Source: Verrucomicrobiales bacterium
GTDB taxonomy: Bacteria; Verrucomicrobiota; Verrucomicrobiia; Limisphaerales; CANJXF01
NCBI GenBank assembly: GCA_947478865.1
Contig: CANJXF010000017.1
Coordinates: 1 to 64,000 of the forward strand
Length of the DNA stretch: 64,000 nucleotides
Reading direction: 5' to 3'
Shown: positions 56,516-64,000 of the stretch, one piece after another
How the letters are laid out: each line of letters begins with the position of its first letter
Numbering within the stretch: position 1 is the first letter of the stretch
The notes under the pieces: model-generated
The model's database searches: none
Told to the model about the DNA's origin: nothing
The model's input: the letters and a program-made list of their open reading frames with translations, nothing else
Translations under genes and position numbers: made by a program

Positions 56516-58171
56516 TCACGCCCAATACCGATAATTCACCTCTGGAAAAATATTGTCCATCGACTCGATTTGCGTGAGCCAGGTTTCGTCAATTCGGGTC
56601 GCCGTCAGTTGTTCGTGCAGGGAAATGAAACGGAGCAAATGATCTTTGACGCGTTTGCGCGCGTAGTCGGGACTGGTGCCGGTGCGCAGGATGAACGGCC
56701 AATCGCTGGATTGGGCGAGGAGCAGTTCGCGCGCGGCTTGATTGAGGGCGCGCTCTTCAAGGGCCGAGGGGATCTTACTCTTACTCATCATCTTAATCTC
56801 AGATTCTTCCGAAGGATTAAGAGTGAGATTAGGATTAGGACAAGGAGTAAGGCCGGAAAAAGTCCGCGCGAGATTGGTCATCCGTTCCTGCGCGATGTGC
56901 AGGTGTGGATAAATCCATTCGTTCGTCTCGTTCAGCCAGACGCGCCAATAGCCTTCTTCGCCCCAGCTGGATGCGCTTGGAGTCGCGACCTGTTGCGTGG
57001 GATTGCGCTGCAGGTATTCGTTCGGCGTGGTGAGCGCGAGGGTGTCCTGATCGTAGTAAGCCTTGCGCATGAAGTAATCGAGAAACTCCACTCCTTCATA
57101 CCACCAGTGGCCGAATAATTCGGCGTCGTAGGGCGACAGAATCAGCGGCTCGCGGCCCATGATGCCAGCGAGATGCTGAACCTGGCCAACGCGGGCGTTG
57201 AGAAAATGTTGCGCGTGTTCGGCCGCCATTTGCAATGCAGCAGCGCGATTGTAAGGAAGTTTTTCCGAGATTCCGCCGGTGATCTGGTGATATTTTATTC
57301 CGGTGAACCCGCGAAATTCCGGCGACGGCAAATGTGGTTTAACGTAGTCAAAATCCAAATCAAAACCGATGTCGCGGTAGAAATCGCGATAGTGAACGTC
57401 GCCCGGATAACCTTGTTCGCGACTCCAAACCTGGCGCGCGGAATCGAGGTCGCGCCCGAATGCGGCCAGGCCGTTTGGCGTGAAGATTGGGGCAAACACG
57501 CCGTAGCGCGGACGCGGTTTGGCGTGGAGAACCCCGTGTGTGTCGATAATGAACCAGCGGATGTTCGCTTCCTGAAGAAAATTTTCCACGCCAGCGACGT
57601 AAGCGCATTCCGGGAGCCAGATTCCGCGTGGGTCACAGCCGAAGCAGCTTCGATAATGATCGCGCGCAACGAGAATCTGCGCGCGAATGGATTGCGGATG
57701 ATCGGCCATCAACGGCAGGAGCGCGTGGGTCGCGGCGGTGGTGATGATTTCCAGTTTCCCCTGCTCCTGAAATTTGCGAAACGCGCCCACGAGATTTTTT
57801 CCATAGGCGAAATAAGTGTCGCGCACCCCGGTGAACCGATCGTGATACATCCAGGCGAGTTGATGAATGGACGGCTCCCAATGCGTGCGATGAATTTCTT
57901 TGTCGGCAAGCTCGATCAAGCCGTTGAGGTGTCGCAGATAACGTTCCTGCAACAGCGGATCGAGCAACATCGAGCAAAGCGTCGGCGAAAGCGTGAGCGT
58001 CAGGCGCGTCTCCATTCCATCGCGCAACCAGCCGTCCATTTTTTGAATCAGCGGGACGTAAGTTTCCGTGATCGCTTCAAAGAGCCAGTTTTCTTCCAGG
58101 AATTTGTCGTGCTCCGGATGCCGAACGAACGGCAAATGCGCGTGAAGAACGAGTGCGAGATGGCCTTGCAT
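56516..58171 (-). CDS. GH57-family 1,4-alpha-glucan branching enzyme
   Basis: The 551-residue enzyme opens GHLALVLHAHLPFVRHPE, as in GH57 branching enzymes (with DUF1957-type C-terminus). The nucleophile is E188 in GIWLPECAY, the acid/base is D349 in SPYDAELFGHWWYEG. It introduces alpha-1,6 branches into glycogen-like glucans. Residues about 437-466 carry an extra segment (PNPNLTLNPSEESEIKMMS) that coincides with a 78-base palindrome (56774-56851), unlike anything in other family members. It lies between strand helices of the C-terminal domain and keeps the frame. The gene follows a small membrane protein and a DUF4912 gene on the same strand, a common partnership. Confidence 0.92.
   Translation of the reverse strand: MQGHLALVLHAHLPFVRHPEHDKFLEENWLFEAITETYVPLIQKMDGWLRDGMETRLTLTLSPTLCSMLLDPLLQERYLRHLNGLIELADKEIHRTHWEPSIHQLAWMYHDRFTGVRDTYFAYGKNLVGAFRKFQEQGKLEIITTAATHALLPLMADHPQSIRAQILVARDHYRSCFGCDPRGIWLPECAYVAGVENFLQEANIRWFIIDTHGVLHAKPRPRYGVFAPIFTPNGLAAFGRDLDSARQVWSREQGYPGDVHYRDFYRDIGFDLDFDYVKPHLPSPEFRGFTGIKYHQITGGISEKLPYNRAAALQMAAEHAQHFLNARVGQVQHLAGIMGREPLILSPYDAELFGHWWYEGVEFLDYFMRKAYYDQDTLALTTPNEYLQRNPTQQVATPSASSWGEEGYWRVWLNETNEWIYPHLHIAQERMTNLARTFSGLTPCPNPNLTLNPSEESEIKMMSKSKIPSALEERALNQAARELLLAQSSDWPFILRTGTSPDYARKRVKDHLLRFISLHEQLTATRIDETWLTQIESMDNIFPEVNYRYWA
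56774..56851. repeat. 78-base imperfect palindrome inside the GH57 gene
   Basis: Outer arms CTTACTC (56774-56780) / GAGTAAG (56845-56851), inner arms CTTAATC (56792-56798) / GATTAAG (56815-56821) and TAATCTCA (56794-56801) / TGAGATTA (56824-56831) are visible. It reads through the host gene without frameshift. It resembles small dispersed palindromes seen in other genomes of this group. Confidence 0.7.
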
Positions 58172-58182
58172 GATTTAGGGGT

Positions 58183-58269
58183 GAAAAAATCGGACATCGA
58201 ACATCCAACGTCCAACTCTGAGTTTAAGATTCCCGCACTCGGCCATTCGATGTTCGATGTTCATTTTTC
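58183..58269. repeat. Long imperfect palindrome of ACATCGAACAT type
   Basis: ACATCGAACAT (58194-58204) pairs perfectly with ATGTTCGATGT (58250-58260). Outer tracts GAAAAAA T and ATTTTTC extend the symmetry. It sits between the small membrane gene and the branching-enzyme gene and touches the stop codon of the former. Tandem ATGTTCGATGTTC arrays are common intergenic repeats in this group. Confidence 0.55.
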
Positions 58270-58499
58270 TATTCGTCAAAGTCCTCGGTCAACTTTTTCG
58301 CGATTGTCCCGCTTTTTAGCAGGAGGACGATGCCGAGCAATACAGATAAAATCTCCAGTATAAGCCATATCATTTCCGCGCTAGGCTGGCCTCGGCGACG
58401 GGTAAAATAATCTGCGCCGAGTTGGAGCGCTCCGAACAAGATGAAAGCGAAAGCAACGAGTCGAATAATGAAAAGGGCGGCCTTTCTGTAAGGATTCAT
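58269..58499 (-). CDS. Small two-helix membrane protein
   Basis: The 76-residue protein starts MNPYRKAALFIIRLVAFAFI. Two hydrophobic helices span about residues 7-28 and 43-61, with a short basic loop (YFTRRRGQPSAE) between. It ends with the acidic LTEDFDE. No family recognised. The ATG at 58499 clears the upstream DUF4912 stop by 13 bases; an ATG at 58523 would overlap it. It belongs to the DUF4912-branching enzyme unit and may simply be a linked membrane anchor or unknown component. Confidence 0.6.
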   Translation of the reverse strand: MNPYRKAALFIIRLVAFAFILFGALQLGADYFTRRRGQPSAEMIWLILEILSVLLGIVLLLKSGTIAKKLTEDFDE

Positions 58500-58512
58500 C
58501 AACGTCCAAAGC

Positions 58513-59946
58513 TCAAGCGACATTCGCTACTTCAGGAGTTTTGAGCTGTGAATCCTGCGGATGCGCGCCGACTTCGCCGTTGTAGTTTGTCCCGCGGCTG
58601 AATTTCAAATGCGCGCTGCGCGAGTCGTCGCCATCGGCGGAAGTGGCTTGGGCGGGGAGATCGTAATTTCCGTCGGGCAGAATGAAACGGAAGCTGAACG
58701 TGCCGTCGGACCGAAGTTGGATTTTGCGTCCACCGATGGTCACTTTTGCATCAGGCTCGGTTGCGCCGTAAATAATCAGCTCGGCGTTGACGTTGAACCA
58801 AAAACCTTTGCGTCGTTCGATGCCGCCGAGCGGGCTTGACAGGCTGGAAACGGAAACCGAACTCGGCAACGAAAACTGCGCGACGCCAGCCGAAGAAATT
58901 CCCTGCATTAATTGGCGGCGAATTAGCTCCGTAATTTCCAGCGAACCAATCCAAACGCGGCGCACGGAATCCATCGTGATGATCGAGCCGAGCGCAGTCT
59001 CTTGTGCGGAAGTCCATTTCGTGGAAACGAATTCGCTCGGCTTGGGCAGATTTTTGAATCCTTCTGCGCGGAGCTGCATGATGGCTTCGGCCAAAGGAAT
59101 ACTTTCGCGCGCCGCCGCCTTGACGATCTGGATCAAGCTTTCAAAGGGGACATCAATGGGAATGGTCGCGAAACGGACCGAGGTATCTTCGGAAAGCGAA
59201 TCGGGCGGAGTGAACGTGGCCCCGGACGCAGATATCCGCACCCAGCCTTCGTCGCCACTGTAATATCCAAGTTCAGCCAGGTATTTGCTGCCGACATCGG
59301 CCACATGGACAAACCAGTTGCGTGACTCCGGGTGCACATGAACCTGGCTCTCCGGTTTGCCGGCCAATTCGTTTTTATAAACGCGCACAACCAAATGGCC
59401 ATCATCGGAACGCGCGTTGTAGCTGCGGAGCTGTTCCGCGGTTAAATCCCAGTGCGCATAGAGCCAATGTGGATCGCGCGCGGTGAGTAAAAGTTTTTCT
59501 GTGCCGTATGCTTCGGGTAAATCGCCTTCTGCAGAAAAATTTTCGTGGGGTGGCGTCGGCCCGAGAGAGTAGCGCTGGCCGGGTCCGCTGGGAGTTGGCG
59601 CGACGGGCGCATCGCCTTCCAAAAGAATTGCGGGAATTTGCATAGGCGTTTTGCGAGCGGCGCGAAGCGCAGGTTTTGTTTTGGCGATCGGTTCTTCGGG
59701 AACGGCCTTGATCTTTCCGATCGCGCGGGTGGTGGTCCTGGCTGCCGTCTTAACGGTATTTGCCCGTGCGGGTGGAGCGATGGTGGTGCGGGTCTTGGCG
59801 GCCTTCGCCTTGGCCGCCGGAGTTTTGGCGGTTTTCTTGGCGGCAATTTTTGACTTAGCAGCAGTCTTTTTTTTCGGGGTTGCCGCTCGTTTCTTGACCG
59901 TTGGGCTTTTGGCTTTGGGCGATAATTTTTTGTTTTCAGGTTTCAT
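58513..59946 (-). CDS. DUF4912 domain protein with lysine/alanine-rich N-terminus
   Basis: The 477-residue protein begins with about 100 residues of Lys/Ala/Pro/Thr-rich sequence (KAKSPTVKKRAATPKKKTAA), like histone H1 tails. A DUF4912 domain follows (AYGTEKLLLTARDPHWLYAH, DVGSKYLAELGYYS, SASGATFTPPDSLSEDTSVR). The C-terminal part has a beta-rich FWFNVNAELIIYGATEPDAK. DUF4912 proteins are often linked to DUF1957/GH57 branching enzymes, as here (two genes downstream), so a role in glycogen metabolism or granule formation is likely. The start at 59946 is set by the MKPENKK sequence. Confidence 0.85.
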   Translation of the reverse strand: MKPENKKLSPKAKSPTVKKRAATPKKKTAAKSKIAAKKTAKTPAAKAKAAKTRTTIAPPARANTVKTAARTTTRAIGKIKAVPEEPIAKTKPALRAARKTPMQIPAILLEGDAPVAPTPSGPGQRYSLGPTPPHENFSAEGDLPEAYGTEKLLLTARDPHWLYAHWDLTAEQLRSYNARSDDGHLVVRVYKNELAGKPESQVHVHPESRNWFVHVADVGSKYLAELGYYSGDEGWVRISASGATFTPPDSLSEDTSVRFATIPIDVPFESLIQIVKAAARESIPLAEAIMQLRAEGFKNLPKPSEFVSTKWTSAQETALGSIITMDSVRRVWIGSLEITELIRRQLMQGISSAGVAQFSLPSSVSVSSLSSPLGGIERRKGFWFNVNAELIIYGATEPDAKVTIGGRKIQLRSDGTFSFRFILPDGNYDLPAQATSADGDDSRSAHLKFSRGTNYNGEVGAHPQDSQLKTPEVANVA

Positions 59947-60092
59947 AAGCTTTGGATGCGCTTTGGGGGGAACCTTGCCGCAGACAACTGGGTTGAAACT
60001 AAGTCGAGATACCGCCCGCACGCAAATTATTTTTCGAGGCTTGCAAAAGGTCGCCAGCAGTTTTTAATCGCGGTTATCCCAGCTTGGGTTTT

Positions 60093-60506
60093 ATGAGTGA
60101 CACAACCAAACCAACCCAGATGCGCAATCAACCGCCGCTCATTTTCATCGCCGACGATCATCCCGACCTGATGCGGCTCGCCGAGATGCTTCTCACCAGC
60201 GAGGGTTATCGCTGCCGGATTTTTTCCAGTCCGGAAGAGGTGCTCAAAGTGATGGAGGCGGAGTGTCTGCAACCGGATCTGCTGCTCACGGATTACGAAA
60301 TGGGTTCGATGAATGGTCTGGAGTTGGTCAAGCGTTGTCGATCGACCATCCCGTGGCTGAAAACAATTCTGGTCAGCGGAACCGTCGAAGCGGACATCGT
60401 CTCAGGTCATCCGGTGCAAGTGAATGAGTTCCTGAGCAAGCCTTTTCACCCGCAGGCATTGCTTTCGCTGGTTCGCTGTTTGCTCGCGGAAGAGCCTCCC
60501 GTTTGA
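60093..60506 (+). CDS. Stand-alone response regulator receiver domain protein
   Basis: The 137-residue protein is only a receiver domain. The acidic pair is D21/D22 (FIADDHPDL), the phosphorylation site D67 (LLLTDYEMG), the conserved Thr/Ser in ILVSGT, and K116-P117 (LSKPFHP). No output domain follows. Such single-domain proteins pass signals to a partner or act as a phosphate sink. No histidine kinase is nearby. It is divergent from the DUF4912 gene and is followed after about 33 bases by a DsrE-like gene; whether it controls them is unknown. Confidence 0.9.
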   Translation: MSDTTKPTQMRNQPPLIFIADDHPDLMRLAEMLLTSEGYRCRIFSSPEEVLKVMEAECLQPDLLLTDYEMGSMNGLELVKRCRSTIPWLKTILVSGTVEADIVSGHPVQVNEFLSKPFHPQALLSLVRCLLAEEPPV

Positions 60507-60538
60507 CAGCCCCGCGCGGTTCACCTACGCTTTTTTCA

Positions 60539-60856
60539 ATGTCATTGCGCGGAAAAAAATTGGGCCTGCTCATTTCTTCAAAACCGGATTCGCCCAAGTT
60601 TCAACACGGTCTGCAATTAGCCGAAACGGCGCTCGCTGAAGGAGTGGATGTTTATCTCTATTGCATTGATGACGCGGTGACCGGCGTCGCGGATCAGAAG
60701 CTGCAGGCCTTGAAAGAGCGCGGCCTGAAGCTATACGCGTGCGCTTACGGTGCGCATCGCCGAAGCATCCCGTTGAGCGACAGGGCGACGTTCGCGGGCT
60801 TGACCGTGGTCAGCGACTTGATCGCAGGCACAGATCGGTTCCTCAGCTTCAACTAA
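60539..60856 (+). CDS. DsrE/TusD-like sulfur-relay family protein
   Basis: The 105-residue protein resembles DsrE/TusD. It has the alpha/beta pattern LGLLISSKPDSPKFQHGLQL followed by ETALAEGVDVYLYCIDDAVT. A conserved cysteine lies in LKLYACAYGAHRRSI, where DsrE/TusD proteins carry their active Cys. It ends FAGLTVVSDLIAGTDRFLSF. It starts at the ATG at 60539; an earlier in-frame start near 60503 would overlap the receiver gene. With the next two genes it makes a DsrE, DsrF-like, DsrH-like set, suggesting sulfur transfer, tRNA thiolation or another persulfide role. Confidence 0.8.
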   Translation: MSLRGKKLGLLISSKPDSPKFQHGLQLAETALAEGVDVYLYCIDDAVTGVADQKLQALKERGLKLYACAYGAHRRSIPLSDRATFAGLTVVSDLIAGTDRFLSFN

Positions 60857-60867
60857 CTCAAACAAGG

Positions 60868-61221
60868 ATGCCAAACCCCAAAGTTCTTTTCATTGTCACG
60901 GGCGATCCGCGAACGAATCCCCGTCCAGCGGAAGCTGTTCGCATCGCCGCTGGCGTGGGCGCATGGAAGAAGGCTGACATCAGTCTTTATCTGCGCGATT
61001 CCGCCGTGCTCGCCTTGAGCGAATTCGCGGACGAATTTGTGGATGAAGATAATTACACGCGCTATTTGCCGATTGTCGGAGAATTTGGCCGGCCGATTTA
61101 TGTGCAGCAAAATGCAAAGGAGCTTGCGGAATTGGGCGAATCGCCGCTGAAGTTTAAGGAGATTTCTGACGCTGAACTTGCGGCGATGGCGGCGCAAAGC
61201 AATTACGTGCTCCGGTTTTAA
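60868..61221 (+). CDS. DsrE/DsrF-like small protein without cysteine
   Basis: The 117-residue protein starts MPNPKVLFIVTGDPRTNPRP and contains a helix (AEAVRIAAGVGAWKKADISL) and YLRDSAVLAL segment as in DsrE/F folds. It contains no cysteine at all, so it cannot carry persulfide and may be a structural subunit. It follows the DsrE-like gene by 11 bases and precedes the small DsrH-like gene by two bases, fitting a heterotrimer like DsrEFH or TusBCD. The frame extends upstream but overlaps the previous gene; ATG 60868 has a purine-rich stretch (AACAAGG) just before it. Confidence 0.65.
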   Translation: MPNPKVLFIVTGDPRTNPRPAEAVRIAAGVGAWKKADISLYLRDSAVLALSEFADEFVDEDNYTRYLPIVGEFGRPIYVQQNAKELAELGESPLKFKEISDAELAAMAAQSNYVLRF

Positions 61222-61223
61222 CG

Positions 61224-61403
61224 ATGAGAACTTTACTCCATGTTTTGACGCAAACCGAAGATGCGCTGGCGGCGGACATCATCGCCAAACAAAAAACGGA
61301 AACGGAAAACCAGGTTGAAGTTGTCGATCTGACGAAGGACGACGCGGATTACAAGAGCCTGTTGGAAAAGATTTTTGCCGCAGACTCAGTCCAAGTCTGG
61401 TGA
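61224..61403 (+). CDS. 59-residue DsrH/TusB-like protein
   Basis: The short frame encodes MRTLLHVLTQTEDALAADII followed by a Lys/Glu region, the segment VEVVDLTKDDADYKSLLEKI and a C-terminal VQVW. The opening TLLHVLT with alternating helix and strand, plus position after the DsrE/F-like genes by two bases, matches TusB/DsrH proteins. No cysteine is present. The gene is easily missed because of its length. Function inferred from context; alternative is a small partner of unknown type. Confidence 0.62.
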   Translation: MRTLLHVLTQTEDALAADIIAKQKTETENQVEVVDLTKDDADYKSLLEKIFAADSVQVW

Positions 61404-61470
61404 AAATATTGAGTCAGGCCTGGGCTCCCCGGAGGGCCTATTCGCACTCGGCGGGCCGATCCCACCCGAA

Positions 61471-62268
61471 TCAACCTTCTCTCAATCGCCTCCGGAATCC
61501 AGATGATTCCGTCTTCATGATCACGCGCATCGATTCCGTCAGCTTGCGGGCCTCGTAATCAGTTCGCGTCCGTTGATCAAACCAGATGCCATCAGGCAAA
61601 CGCGTTCGCTCCAACATGAAAAAAGCCTTCTTCACCGAACCAAGAATCCCGCCACCAAACAGAATTTCTGAATCAAGGTGAACCTGCGCCCTGGCCAATT
61701 CAAATTCAGCGGCATCAATCCAAAGTTTTCCCGCCGCTTGATTCAGAATGCGATCCACCACTGTTTTTCCGGATGAGCTTCGTTTCTTTGGTGTAAAATC
61801 CACCTCGAATGCCGTCCGGCCGTTCACGGTGGTGCGAGCCACCAGCGTGAAAACATATTTTGCCAGCATGTCTGGCGTCAGAAGATTGAGGTAGTCCGCG
61901 CGGTTGGAAGATTTTGGCTTGTCGGATTTGAGCGAATTGCTCTTTTTTTCGTCTCCTCCGGCAACGCTATTTGGTTCGGCGCTTTGAATTGGTTTGCGGG
62001 AGGTAATTCCCGACTTGAAAAACATTTCATTCGAACTGCTCTTGTGCTCCTTAATTTTTCCCTCTGAATCAAACTCCTCGCGTTCGGTGACTTTCGTAAA
62101 CGTGTATTCCGGTTGGGCAGTTTGGGCCAGCGTCAGTTTAGATTTCTCAACCGCCTTTTCGATGATCTGCTCGACGGAAGGGCAACCCTTGGTCTCGCCG
62201 GCAGCGGCTCCCGCCCAAAGACAAAATCCAAACGACAGCGCGATTCCTTGGCTAAATATATTCCTCAT
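61471..62268 (-). CDS. Exported protein of unknown function
   Basis: The 265-residue protein has a signal peptide (residues 1-24, IALSFGFCLWAGAAAGE). The mature part includes EKSKLTLAQTAQPEYTFTKV, a charged low-complexity stretch (GGDEKKSNSLKSDKPKSSNR), FEVDFTPKKR, and AGKLWIDAAEFELARAQVHL. The last parts (KLWID..E..L...) recall outer-membrane lipoprotein sorting/LolA-like folds, where a WID..T/E motif is common, so a lipid-binding periplasmic role is possible. I chose the ATG at 62268 because of the signal peptide. No family named with certainty. Confidence 0.6.
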   Translation of the reverse strand: MRNIFSQGIALSFGFCLWAGAAAGETKGCPSVEQIIEKAVEKSKLTLAQTAQPEYTFTKVTEREEFDSEGKIKEHKSSSNEMFFKSGITSRKPIQSAEPNSVAGGDEKKSNSLKSDKPKSSNRADYLNLLTPDMLAKYVFTLVARTTVNGRTAFEVDFTPKKRSSSGKTVVDRILNQAAGKLWIDAAEFELARAQVHLDSEILFGGGILGSVKKAFFMLERTRLPDGIWFDQRTRTDYEARKLTESMRVIMKTESSGFRRRLREG

Positions 62269-62347
62269 GGGCGTGAGAAGCTTCCACAACTCGAACAGAG
62301 TGCAAGAGGCCAATCGAAGGTTTTTTCGCCAGCTGTGCGGCGCGCCT

Positions 62348-63058
62348 CTATTTGCCCGGCAGCTCCAGAATTTTCACATTGCGAAACCATGCTTCGTCGT
62401 GGTGATCGGTCAAAAGAATGTGGCCTTTGTTCTTATCGCCAAAATCTTTAATGCCCTTGAATTTGCTTTGGGCAAGGGCCTCCTTTAATTCCGCGCTGCC
62501 CAAGTCGTAAGCCAGAACCTTCTTGCCGTTGAGCCAATGTTCCACGTGATTTCCTTTTATCAAAACGCGGGAGGAATTCCATTCTCCCACTGGCTTGAGC
62601 GGTTTGTCTTTGCTCGGTGGCAGAATGTCATACAGCGCCGCGGTTTGATTTTTCGCATGGCCCGCGGTGGCATCATCGATCATTTGATATTCGGGCCCGG
62701 GCGCTGAACGGTTTTCGCTGACAAGATACTTTACGCCGTTGTTTGCACCGGCGGGAAGTCGCCATTCCCAGCGCAAATCGAAGTCAGTGAACTTTTCCAA
62801 AGTGATAATATCTCCGCCGCCTGCCTTGGCCTGATGCTTGAGGCAACCATCCTCGACCACCCAACCTTGCTTGGGCGCGTCGGGTTTCTGATAGCCGCGC
62901 CAGCCGTCCAGAGATTTGCCGTCAAACAGCAATTTCCAACCGGCCTTCTTTTCGGCGGCAGAGAGCTGATTCATTTTTGCGTTGGCTTTCTCGGCAGAAA
63001 ATCCGGCCAGCGTTCCGGCCAAAACAAAACCGGCAAACAGAGTGGTGAATCGTTTCAT
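62348..63058 (-). CDS. DUF1080 family secreted protein
   Basis: The 236-residue protein has a signal peptide (residues 1-21, ending GFSA) and a DUF1080/3-keto-disaccharide hydrolase domain. Visible segments are WKLLFDGKSLDGWRGYQKPD, WVVEDGCLKHQ, LRWEWRLPAGANNGVKYLV, EYQMIDDA, GEWNSSRVLIKGNHVEHWLN and ILLTDHHDEAWFRNVKILEL. The jelly-roll fold is very abundant in Planctomycetes and Verrucomicrobia and some members cleave 3-keto-glycosides. Its role is inferred. It precedes, on the same strand, the exported protein gene and follows the haem-protein gene. Confidence 0.9.
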   Translation of the reverse strand: MKRFTTLFAGFVLAGTLAGFSAEKANAKMNQLSAAEKKAGWKLLFDGKSLDGWRGYQKPDAPKQGWVVEDGCLKHQAKAGGGDIITLEKFTDFDLRWEWRLPAGANNGVKYLVSENRSAPGPEYQMIDDATAGHAKNQTAALYDILPPSKDKPLKPVGEWNSSRVLIKGNHVEHWLNGKKVLAYDLGSAELKEALAQSKFKGIKDFGDKNKGHILLTDHHDEAWFRNVKILELPGK

Positions 63059-63155
63059 AATCTAATTTGGGAGCGAAAAAAACGTGAATGTGGCGTTCAT
63101 CGGGTGAGACTTGTATGCGAGCATTCCGCCGAGGTCAAGGAGCTGAATCTTTCGC

Positions 63156-64000
63156 TCAATCGAGTTTGGGCGCGGGCATTTTGTCGCCGAGTCGGAGATA
63201 TTCCCAGATCGCGTCAATCTGCTTTTCGGCGCTGCCTTCCAGGACATCAGCGAGCGGACTCTTGCCTTCGTCATCAAAATAAACCGGCATTTTGGTCATC
63301 GAATCAACGAGCGGTGGATTGCGCAGCCAGCGTTTGAAATAACCCGGCAGCAAGCGTTCGCCGCTTTTCGCGAGATTAATTCCTGGCGCCTCAAAAACCT
63401 GGGTCGCCCCAACGTTTCCAACGGTGTGACAAGAGATGCAGGAAAATCCTGCGGGCGGGGCGGAAACCAAATTGCGCCCGACTTCGACGAGGTCCGCGTG
63501 GGGCGATGCGGAAACCGATGTCGCGGGATATCCATGCTGCTGGGCGAGCCCCTCCGCCAACAAGCGCGCGCGCTTGGGAAACGCCGGCATTTGCGACTCA
63601 AGCCAGGGCCGCGGCTTCTCATCAACTTCACCGGCAATGAATTTCCCGGCCCACTCGGGCTTTAATTTTCCGCCAAGAATGTCGAATTGCGGAATGCCTT
63701 CGATTTTCCCGTGGCACTCAGCGCAATTGAGGTCACGCGATTGTCGCTCCGCAAATTCGGCGGGAACATGCCGCGCGAGAGAGGCGCGGTCGGTTGCGGC
63801 AAACAATTGCAACGCGGTCCGTTCTTCGGTCGAAAAATTGAACTGCGGCGCTTTCGAGTTTCCCGTCGCGCCCTCGGCCAGACAGCCGCTCTTCCAATTG
63901 CTGATCTGCGCCAATCCTTTTGCTGTGAATTTGTTTTCCAGCTTCATCGCGTGGCAGTTCAGGCAGCCTGAATTTTGGAGCAGCGTTTTTCCGCGTTCGG
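63156..64000 (-). CDS. Multi-haem c-type cytochrome protein, N-terminus outside window
   Basis: The reading frame stays open to the window edge, so the ATG at 63947 is internal. At least three CxxCH haem motifs are present: CLNCH (just upstream of 63947), CAECH (about 63719-63733) and CISCH (about 63431-63445). After the last motif, NLAKSGERLLPGYFKRWLRN and DKMPAPKLD follow the pattern of PVC-type haem-binding domains often found in large exported proteins. The true start and the number of haem sites cannot be seen. Confidence 0.8.
   Translation of the reverse strand, partial: ERGKTLLQNSGCLNCHAMKLENKFTAKGLAQISNWKSGCLAEGATGNSKAPQFNFSTEERTALQLFAATDRASLARHVPAEFAERQSRDLNCAECHGKIEGIPQFDILGGKLKPEWAGKFIAGEVDEKPRPWLESQMPAFPKRARLLAEGLAQQHGYPATSVSASPHADLVEVGRNLVSAPPAGFSCISCHTVGNVGATQVFEAPGINLAKSGERLLPGYFKRWLRNPPLVDSMTKMPVYFDDEGKSPLADVLEGSAEKQIDAIWEYLRLGDKMPAPKLD

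Noticed and set aside
57173-58363. A 396-codon plus-strand frame antisense to the GH57 gene
   Set aside because: High-GC antisense frame; the GH57 catalytic motifs on the other strand explain the codon pattern.
61404-61470. AGGCC/GGCCT hairpin after the DsrH-like gene as a terminator
   Set aside because: Short stem and no U-run, so not called.

Overview
The window looks like a chromosomal segment of a Verrucomicrobiota bacterium, probably near the Pedosphaera/Limisphaera group. Taxonomic clues are a prepilin-like protein with an [18 protein letters not shown] amino end followed by a [10 protein letters not shown] block, several large secreted proteins with Ig/cadherin-like repeats and a W..L..FYR-type C-terminal module, a 1,4-alpha-glucan branching enzyme of family GH57 next to a DUF4912 protein, a DUF1080 protein and CxxCH-rich haem proteins. 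Most genes are housekeeping or exported enzymes. No prophage, CRISPR array, rRNA or tRNA gene was seen. The only transposon trace is the first 49 codons of an IS256-type transposase at the left edge.

Layout. 0-12.6 kb: transposase fragment, RCC1-repeat secreted protein, NAD-dependent epimerase, pseudopilin-like protein plus U32 peptidase/RlhA-like protein, an active/inactive M16 protease pair, cinA, a Fur-family regulator with a leaderless-looking promoter, and an outer-membrane protein/c-type cytochrome pair. 12.6-20.5 kb: PHA-system protein, a detached atpD-atpC operon with its own promoter and folded leader, two enolase-superfamily genes, and a DAHP synthase gene preceded by what looks like a ribosome-mediated attenuator (24-codon leader peptide with six Phe codons and one Tyr codon, plus a terminator hairpin). 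20.5-31 kb: giant reprolysin-like metalloprotease, nucleoside transporter-like MFS protein, Maf, FG-GAP protein, condensation-like acyltransferase, FadL-type porin. 31-38 kb: Hsp70, MgtC, RluA-type pseudouridine synthase, a broken secreted-protein gene, alpha-oxoamine synthase, esterase. 38-44 kb (minus strand): a directon of thiol-redox protein, ROK kinase, gmhA, VanX-like dipeptidase, folC and a ClpX-like ATPase. 44-51.5 kb: beta-helix acyl/nucleotidyl-transferase-like protein and DinG helicase, DUF1232 protein, GntR regulator, prepilin-like protein and large secreted protein. 51.5-55.2 kb: a tightly overlapped glycerol-3-phosphate operon (HAD-IIA phosphatase, glpD, glpT). 55.4-64 kb: GH16 lipoprotein, GH57 branching enzyme/DUF4912 unit, receiver-domain protein, a three-gene DsrE/F/H-like cluster whose last member is only 59 codons, DUF1080 protein and a truncated multi-haem protein.

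Short imperfect palindromes of several families lie between genes and, once, inside a gene (GH57). These and the attenuator upstream of the DAHP synthase are the least expected signals. All family names come from reading motifs by eye; no database search was possible.
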